This document shows positions 59,151-64,000 of a DNA stretch of 64,000 bases, one piece after another. Within the stretch, counting starts at the first letter, position 1; every line of letters starts with the position of its first letter. The position numbers and the translations under genes are program-made. The DNA is from Methanoperedens sp049303315 (GTDB taxonomy: Archaea > Halobacteriota > Methanosarcinia > Methanosarcinales > Methanoperedenaceae). Location of the stretch: positions 46,093 through 110,092 of the forward strand of contig JBAQMZ010000013.1 in NCBI GenBank assembly GCA_049303315.1, read 5' to 3'. Under the pieces are notes generated by a model that saw only the letters and a list, made by a program, of their open reading frames with translations, was not told the origin of the DNA and searched no databases.

Positions 59151-60140
59151 ATGGCAACAACTACTATCGACTCAATGGTTCAGAGGAAACTCATCGAAAT
59201 ACTGAGGATACTCTTTGAGAACAAAGAACCGATAGGGGCGCGGCTGATAGCTGACAGGATGAATGAACGCGGATACCCCATTGGCGAGCGGGGCGTCCGT
59301 TATCACCTCCGCATCCTTGATGAGCGCGGTCTTACCCAACGCCAGGGTTATGACGGCAGGGTTATTACCGAAAGCGGGATACATGAACTTAATAACGCGC
59401 TTGTGGGGGACAGGCTTGGTTTCATCATCACAAGGATAGAGAAACTCATATATGATACCACTTTTGACCTCAAAACAGGGCAGGGAAGTGTGATTATTAA
59501 TACTTCGATAATCGACAGGAAAGATGTTGACAAAACTTTAGAGATAATGCGGCATGTGATTTATGAAGGTTATTCTTTCAGCCCGTATATAAAATTAATA
59601 GAGGAAGAGGAAGTGGCTCTGGATATTGATATCCCTGAAGGCAAAATAGGCATAGCTACCATGTGCAGTATAACGCTTGACGGGATTTTACTTAAGAACG
59701 GTATTCCTGTGGCACCTAAATATGGCGGCTTACTGGAAGTGAAAAACAGAAAACCTGTAGGGTTTGAAGATATTATTATTTATAATGGGACTTCGATTGA
59801 CCCGATGCGTATTTTTATTTCAAAAAAGATGACAAGGGTTCTTGATGCCGTGGATACGGGTTCAGGCAGGCTTCTTGCAAACCTGCGTGAGATTCCGGCG
59901 TCGGCTGTGCCCGAAGCTGAAAAAATCATGGAATCCGCAAGAGGTATTGGTATTTCGAATGTTGTCCAAATCGGGAAGCCGGGCAAATCGGTTCTGAACG
60001 CGCCTGTTGATACCGGGAAGGTTGGCGTGGCGGTTTATGCGGGAACGAATATAATGGCTGCGGTTGAAGAGAGCGGGATTAATGTCACAACTTATCCGAT
60101 TTCTACGATTATGGATTTCAAGGAAATGAAGAAGCTGTAA
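59151..60140 (+). CDS. nrpR: NrpR-type global nitrogen regulator (HTH plus one NrpR domain)
   Basis: A 329-residue regulator. Residues 1-75 are a winged helix (LIEILRILFENKEPIGARLIA, GERGVRYHLRILDERGLT) and the rest is one NrpR sensor domain (TMCSITLDGILLKNGIPV, KYGGLLEVKNRKPVGF). NrpR represses nitrogen-assimilation genes in euryarchaea and is released by 2-oxoglutarate. The single sensor domain resembles NrpRI of Methanosarcina. ATG 59151 follows AAAGGTGA. A search by eye upstream of glnA for GGTA- or GGAA-N6-repeat operators was negative. Confidence 0.92.
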   Translation: MATTTIDSMVQRKLIEILRILFENKEPIGARLIADRMNERGYPIGERGVRYHLRILDERGLTQRQGYDGRVITESGIHELNNALVGDRLGFIITRIEKLIYDTTFDLKTGQGSVIINTSIIDRKDVDKTLEIMRHVIYEGYSFSPYIKLIEEEEVALDIDIPEGKIGIATMCSITLDGILLKNGIPVAPKYGGLLEVKNRKPVGFEDIIIYNGTSIDPMRIFISKKMTRVLDAVDTGSGRLLANLREIPASAVPEAEKIMESARGIGISNVVQIGKPGKSVLNAPVDTGKVGVAVYAGTNIMAAVEESGINVTTYPISTIMDFKEMKKL

Positions 60141-60361
60141 GTTTTATTTTTGGAATGGGAATTGTTATGACATAGCAGGGAATAATCCCGTATGTTCCTG
60201 AAAACGGTAGATGCAGGCCTTGTACATCGTACGGGGTTTGTGATTTTTTTAATGAGATAAGGCTTACTCAGTTATTCCTATAAATAGCATCAGTCTTATC
60301 TTAATTGTTTTACATAGATTCAATATTCAATTGCATGTTAAGCATTTAGGAGGAACTGAAC

Positions 60362-60679
60362 ATGGAACAATGCAAAATTGATTTTACATCGATCCCATGG
60401 GAAATACCGACAGACGGTGTAAGATTTAAAGCTTATAAACAGAACGGCAAACAAATACGTTTGGTAGAGTTCACCGATACGTTTATCGAAACTGACTGGT
60501 GTAAAAAAGGACATATTGTGTATATTTTAGAGGGCAAATTGGAAGTAAATTTTGATGGAAATGTGGTTGTGTTCAATACTGGTGATGGATTATTTATACC
60601 GGCAGGTGAAAAAGATAAACACATGGGCAGGGCTCTCACAAAAGTTGTCAAGATGCTCTTCGTAGAAGGTGTTTTATGA
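60362..60679 (+). CDS. Cupin-domain protein
   Basis: A 105-residue single-domain cupin: VEFTDTFIETDWCKKGHIVYILEGKLE and GDGLFIPAGEKDKHMGRAL fit the two cupin motifs, with histidines at both. AGGAGGAACTGAAC gives a very strong ribosome-binding site. It is first in a four-gene run with racemase and two methyltransferases, overlapping the racemase by four bases. Ligand or reaction unknown. Confidence 0.85.
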   Translation: MEQCKIDFTSIPWEIPTDGVRFKAYKQNGKQIRLVEFTDTFIETDWCKKGHIVYILEGKLEVNFDGNVVVFNTGDGLFIPAGEKDKHMGRALTKVVKMLFVEGVL

Positions 60680-61374
60680 AACGAATTGGAATTATAGGAG
60701 GACTGGGACCGGAATCAACCATTGATTACTATAAAGGAATAATCAATATTTTCCGACAGCGAGAATCTGGCCTGGCGGCCCCTGAAATAATAATATATAG
60801 TGCTGACGTAAACAGACTATTGGAATTGGCTGAAGCAAGAGAATGGAATAAACTTGTGGAGTGGTTGGTAGAAATGGTTAATGCACTTCACAATGCAGGC
60901 GCAGAGTTTGCTGTAATCGGGTCGAACACACCACACATAGTTTTTGATAAAGTCAAATCCAGGTCCCCCATACCTATGCTTAGTATAGTTGATGAAACAT
61001 GCAAACGGGCATCAAGCATGAAGCTAAGAAAACCTGGTCTCATTGGGACAAAATTCACGATGGAATCAGACTTTTTTCAGAAAGCATTTCACGATGCGGG
61101 TATATCGGTAATAGTTCCCATGAAAGATGAGCAGCAGTTCATTCACAATAAGATTATATCAGAAATTGCGCTTGGTATCATTAAAAATTCAATCCGGCAA
61201 GAACTCTTATCCATTGCAAAACGTATGATAGACGAAGATTCTATCGATGGTTTGATTATTGGTTGTACGGAACTCCCTCTGATTCTCGAAAAAGACGAAT
61301 ATGGTATTCCTTTCCTGAACACAACAGCTATTCATATCGCTAGCATTGTGGATTATTGTATTGGAAAAAAGTGA
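60676..61374 (+). CDS. Aspartate/glutamate racemase-family protein with one altered catalytic position
   Basis: A 232-residue protein. IGIIGGLGPESTIDYYKGI opens the fold and IIGCTELPLI carries one catalytic cysteine. The other catalytic position, usually CNTAH, reads SNTPH, so the first cysteine is a serine. Two-cysteine enzymes racemise aspartate or glutamate, while YgeA-type relatives with Thr instead of Cys remain active on L-isomers. Overlaps the cupin by four bases. Confidence 0.88.
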   Translation: MKRIGIIGGLGPESTIDYYKGIINIFRQRESGLAAPEIIIYSADVNRLLELAEAREWNKLVEWLVEMVNALHNAGAEFAVIGSNTPHIVFDKVKSRSPIPMLSIVDETCKRASSMKLRKPGLIGTKFTMESDFFQKAFHDAGISVIVPMKDEQQFIHNKIISEIALGIIKNSIRQELLSIAKRMIDEDSIDGLIIGCTELPLILEKDEYGIPFLNTTAIHIASIVDYCIGKK

Positions 61375-61375
61375 C

Positions 61376-62044
61376 ATGAACAAAGAAAGACTTTTTTGGG
61401 ATAAAGAATATGAAAACAGCCTTCGCATCTGGGGAGACAGGCCTAGCGAGTTGGCCATCATTGCTGTCAAATATTTAAAAAGTCATCAATTAGACGATAA
61501 ATATCTAAGCGTATTAGATATTGGTTGTGGTTATGGCAGGGATTGTTTATATTTAGCGAAACACCTTGATTGCCACGTTTTCGGGATTGATACGTCTCAA
61601 AAGGCCATAGAAATTTTAAAAAATTCAATTGCTGGACCATACACAAAGGCAATTGATTTTAAGTGTTGCAATTTTATGGATATCGACCAATGTAAGTATG
61701 ACGTTGTGTTCGCTTCTAACCTATACCAGATATTACAGGGAAGGCAGAGAGAAGAACTCAGGGAAAAAATCGCCAGTCTTCTTAAACCTGAAGGTTTGTT
61801 ATTTCTGAATAATCTCTCAACGAATGACCCGGAAGAATACGGTAAAGGGGAGCCCTGCCCGGATGAACATCATTCGTTTATAAATAATAAGTATCTTCAT
61901 TTCTGCACGAAAGAAGAGCTGGAAGAGGATTTCCAATTTCTCTCTATTAAGGAACTGTACGAGCGCGCATACGATGAACCCAGAGTTCGGGGGGAGACGC
62001 ATCATCACATTTCATGGATACTCATAGCCGAGCATGGCGGGTAA
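61376..62044 (+). CDS. Class I SAM-dependent methyltransferase A
   Basis: A 222-residue methyltransferase with motif I VLDIGCGYGRDCLYLAKHLD and the acidic post-I residue in FGIDTSQKAIE. It resembles tellurite-resistance TehB-type and small-molecule methyltransferases. ATG 61376 starts one base after the racemase stop. The C-terminus has PDEHHSFINNKYLHFCTKEEL. Substrate unknown. Confidence 0.85.
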   Translation: MNKERLFWDKEYENSLRIWGDRPSELAIIAVKYLKSHQLDDKYLSVLDIGCGYGRDCLYLAKHLDCHVFGIDTSQKAIEILKNSIAGPYTKAIDFKCCNFMDIDQCKYDVVFASNLYQILQGRQREELREKIASLLKPEGLLFLNNLSTNDPEEYGKGEPCPDEHHSFINNKYLHFCTKEELEEDFQFLSIKELYERAYDEPRVRGETHHHISWILIAEHGG

Positions 62045-62059
62045 AGATAGGAGGTGGCA

Positions 62060-62782
62060 ATGAATATAAAGGAACACTATGAAAATCATCTGGCAAATTA
62101 TTACTCCTGGATGTTTGGTGATTTTAATGCTAAACTAAACGAAAACCAGCGGTTTTTCCAGTGCCATAATATCAAACCGGTTTCATCGAAAATTGCTATT
62201 GATCTGGGGGCAGGTTGCGGCTTTCAATCAATTCCACTGGCAAAAACCGGATTTGAAGTTAAAGCGATTGATTTTAGTAAAAAATTGCTGGATGAATTAA
62301 AAAGCAAAAGTAGCGGCTTAAGTATTGAAGCAATAGAAAACGATATTTTAAATTTTGATGCCTACTCTAACTGTAAACCTGAATTAATAGTTTGCATGGG
62401 AGATACTATTACTCACCTTGATAGTTTGGAATCTGTCCATGAGTTAATTAAAAATAACTATGAAATACTTTTAAAAAATGGGAAACTGGTTTTAACATTC
62501 AGGGATTTGACCTTTGAACTTAAAGAAGAAGACAGATTTATTCCAGTTAACAGTGATAACAATAGAATCTTTACTTGCTTTTTAGAATATCACCCAACTT
62601 ATGTAAAAGTTTTTGATATAGTTTATGAAAGGGAAAAGGGAAGATGGATTCAAAAAATAAGCTCCTATAAAAAATTAATAATCTCACAGACAGTAATAAA
62701 AGAATATTTTGAAGATGCTGGATTTAAAATAGAATTTATGGGCATTGAAAATGGATTAGTTACAATAATAGGAACAAAATAA
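62060..62782 (+). CDS. Class I SAM-dependent methyltransferase B
   Basis: A 240-residue methyltransferase: IAIDLGAGCGFQSIPLAKTGFEVKAIDFSKK is motif I and post-I (given in part as IDLGAGCGFQSIPLA), and GKLVLTFRDLTFELKEED follows. GGAGGTGGCA before the ATG at 62060 is a strong ribosome-binding site. It is AT-richer than the first methyltransferase and not closely similar to it, so the two probably act on different atoms or compounds. Confidence 0.85.
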   Translation: MNIKEHYENHLANYYSWMFGDFNAKLNENQRFFQCHNIKPVSSKIAIDLGAGCGFQSIPLAKTGFEVKAIDFSKKLLDELKSKSSGLSIEAIENDILNFDAYSNCKPELIVCMGDTITHLDSLESVHELIKNNYEILLKNGKLVLTFRDLTFELKEEDRFIPVNSDNNRIFTCFLEYHPTYVKVFDIVYEREKGRWIQKISSYKKLIISQTVIKEYFEDAGFKIEFMGIENGLVTIIGTK

Positions 62783-62877
62783 CGCTACCAGTACTTTAAA
62801 TTGAACCCTGCGCCTGAAAAGAAACATAGAACAAGTAAACCCACAGAAAGACGAGAGCCGAGCATCCGTATTGCACT

Positions 62878-63882
62878 CTAACAATCCGCTCCCACAACGA
62901 ACTCCCCCAGCCTTTTTATCGCATCGTATCTCTCTTTCCTGTCAAGCCTGGCGCTGTCCAGCGATTCCTGCAATACCCGGATTGAATTATCATATACTTC
63001 CCTGTCCACAGGATATGGAAAACCATCCTTTCCACCGTGCGTGAAACTATACTTCACAGGGTCGCGCCAGCTCGGTGCTCTCCCGTACACCAGATCCGAG
63101 ATGAGAGCAAGCGCGCGAATCTTTTTCGGTCCCATGCCGCCAAGCGATACCAGTTCCTCGTAGTTTTTCGGCTGCAGCTCGTATGCCTTTTTCAGCACCT
63201 CCATTCCCCGCTCGCTGATATCGATATCCAGTACAGGATGGCGGGAAGGAAGCCCGAACCCTGTTTCAAAATCAGCCAGCATCCGCTGTTTTGAAGGTTT
63301 CAGGTATTTTCTGAGGTGTTCGGGATTGTCCTTAATAAGGTCAAGGCTTATCCTGCGGCAGGATTCGCTCTCGGCAGAGGTCATATCCAGGACATTCGCT
63401 TCTTTCCTGTCGCAGCAAATGCCATCTTTAGGCTCAATAAAGCCCTTCATGGAATCTGAAAGCCAGTGATAACGGCGCGCGTAATCAGTATTCATGCCCT
63501 GCTGCACTACAGCCCAGTCGCCCTTTTCAGTGAAGAAAAAGCAGTGGTGGTATAACTGGTAGCCGTCCTGGATGCAGGAATTGTCCACCTTTGCAGCCAT
63601 CCTGCTTGAATATTTTAACCTCTCTATCTTATCAGGGGAAAGAGAGAAAATCTCACCGCTTTTTTCAATCTCATCCGGCGCTTTTCGCGACACTGCACCT
63701 TTCCCGCCTGCGACTGTTATACCGTGCTCCTCAGGTGACAGCGTCATCTTGAGCGCGCCGCAGGTGGTCGTTGTTGTGCCGGATGAGTGCCAGTCAAACC
63801 CGAGCACGCATGAGAACGCCTGGAACCAGAATGGGTCTGAAATTCGCTTTAAGAATTCGTCTTGGCCATATTCATAACCCAA
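62878..63882 (-). CDS. DUF763 protein lacking its N-terminus
   Basis: A 334-residue frame matching DUF763: DPFWFQAFSCVLGFDWHSSG, TTTTTCGALK, QQGMNTDYARRYHWL, PSRHPVL and a helix-hairpin-helix near the end (ELVSLGGMGPKKIRALALIS). Normal members begin about 40 residues earlier with a KRG...LPLHxGKAP-like start. Here TAA lies four codons before the TTG at 63882 and the upstream sequence does not encode the missing part. The gene is probably truncated by a rearrangement at the window edge. Function of the family is unknown. Confidence 0.8.
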   Translation of the reverse strand: MGYEYGQDEFLKRISDPFWFQAFSCVLGFDWHSSGTTTTTCGALKMTLSPEEHGITVAGGKGAVSRKAPDEIEKSGEIFSLSPDKIERLKYSSRMAAKVDNSCIQDGYQLYHHCFFFTEKGDWAVVQQGMNTDYARRYHWLSDSMKGFIEPKDGICCDRKEANVLDMTSAESESCRRISLDLIKDNPEHLRKYLKPSKQRMLADFETGFGLPSRHPVLDIDISERGMEVLKKAYELQPKNYEELVSLGGMGPKKIRALALISDLVYGRAPSWRDPVKYSFTHGGKDGFPYPVDREVYDNSIRVLQESLDSARLDRKERYDAIKRLGEFVVGADC

Positions 63883-63908
63883 CTTTGACAGTTAAATAAA
63901 ATAAGTGC

Positions 63909-63953
63909 CCTTAGCATGTTTGTTGATTTTCCATGAAACAAACAAAACTAAGG
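63909..63953. repeat. Inverted repeat next to the truncated DUF763 end
   Basis: CCTTAG (63909-63914) pairs with CTAAGG (63948-63953), and inside it GTTTGTT (63918-63924) pairs with AACAAAC (63937-63943). The two-step stem-loop lies 27 bases beyond the broken DUF763 start. It could be the end of a mobile element or a terminator. Confidence 0.5.
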
Positions 63954-64000
63954 ACAGATGAAATTATCCCGAATGATAATATATGCTTTCCCATAGGCAC

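Overview
The window reads as a chromosome segment of a methane-metabolising archaeon of the Methanosarcinales lineage, most likely a Methanoperedens-type (ANME-2d) anaerobic methanotroph. Seen directly: genes for coenzyme F430 synthesis (cfbD, cfbC, cfbB), FmdE- and FwdC-like proteins, the archaeal nitrogen regulator NrpR, a DUF1699 protein, an archaeal V-type ATPase subunit I, a PGF-CTERM-like anchor, multiheme c-type cytochromes, an NrfD-type quinol module and a Tat-exported molybdoenzyme. The organism name is an inference from that combination; no rRNA or tRNA gene was seen.

Layout. 1-1.4 kb: truncated OLD-family nuclease. 1.5-6.5 kb: orphan HyfB-like proton-pump subunit, ABC ATPase, rpiA, sugar-nucleotide transferase. 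6.6-14 kb: a molybdoenzyme island, with tatA, pentaheme cytochrome, molybdopterin oxidoreductase, 4Fe-4S subunit and TorD chaperone on the minus strand and moeA, a MOT1-type molybdate transporter and FmdE diverging on the plus strand. 14-16 kb: PstS-like lipoprotein, HAMP-only sensor, small protein. 16-21 kb: a probable arsenic regulon (two ArsR regulators, Acr3 pump, NapH-like ferredoxin protein, DGC-domain protein) carrying four copies of an ArsR-type inverted repeat. 21-28 kb: AT-rich DUF5677 gene, a five-gene operon with an FtsX/LolD-type ABC system, and FilR1- and TetR-type regulators. 28-33 kb: NuoB-like, rifampicin-phosphotransferase-like and CrtI-like genes.

33.5-36.7 kb is the most striking part: a five-gene minus-strand operon encoding a SpoVT/AbrB-like regulator, ArsM arsenite methyltransferase, a nitroreductase, HgcA and HgcB. 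HgcA carries the diagnostic NVWCAAGK cap-helix motif, so this archaeon has a complete mercury-methylation gene pair tied to arsenic methylation. 36.7-42.4 kb: FwdC-like protein, short ATPase subunit I, MutS-like ATPase, a decayed gene, MNT/HEPN toxin-antitoxin and an RHH protein. 42.6-50 kb: cfbD-cfbC, a DUF4258/YgiT toxin-antitoxin pair, cfbB behind a tandem-hairpin element, an ABC importer with a double permease, and two tatA genes. 50.5-55.5 kb: DUF1699, LarB and a quinol:cytochrome module (two multiheme cytochromes, Tat-type ferredoxin, NrfD). 55.5-64 kb: PIN-KH ATPase, a mini-ORF, glnA-nrpR, a cupin/racemase/two-methyltransferase operon, and a DUF763 gene missing its N-terminus at the right edge.

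How the genes work together: the respiratory modules imply membrane quinol oxidation with electrons delivered to extracytoplasmic cytochromes and a Tat-exported molybdoenzyme; moeA, MOT1 and TorD supply and load its cofactor. Metalloid genes appear twice (Acr3/ArsR efflux; ArsM with HgcAB), which suggests an arsenic- and mercury-exposed habitat.
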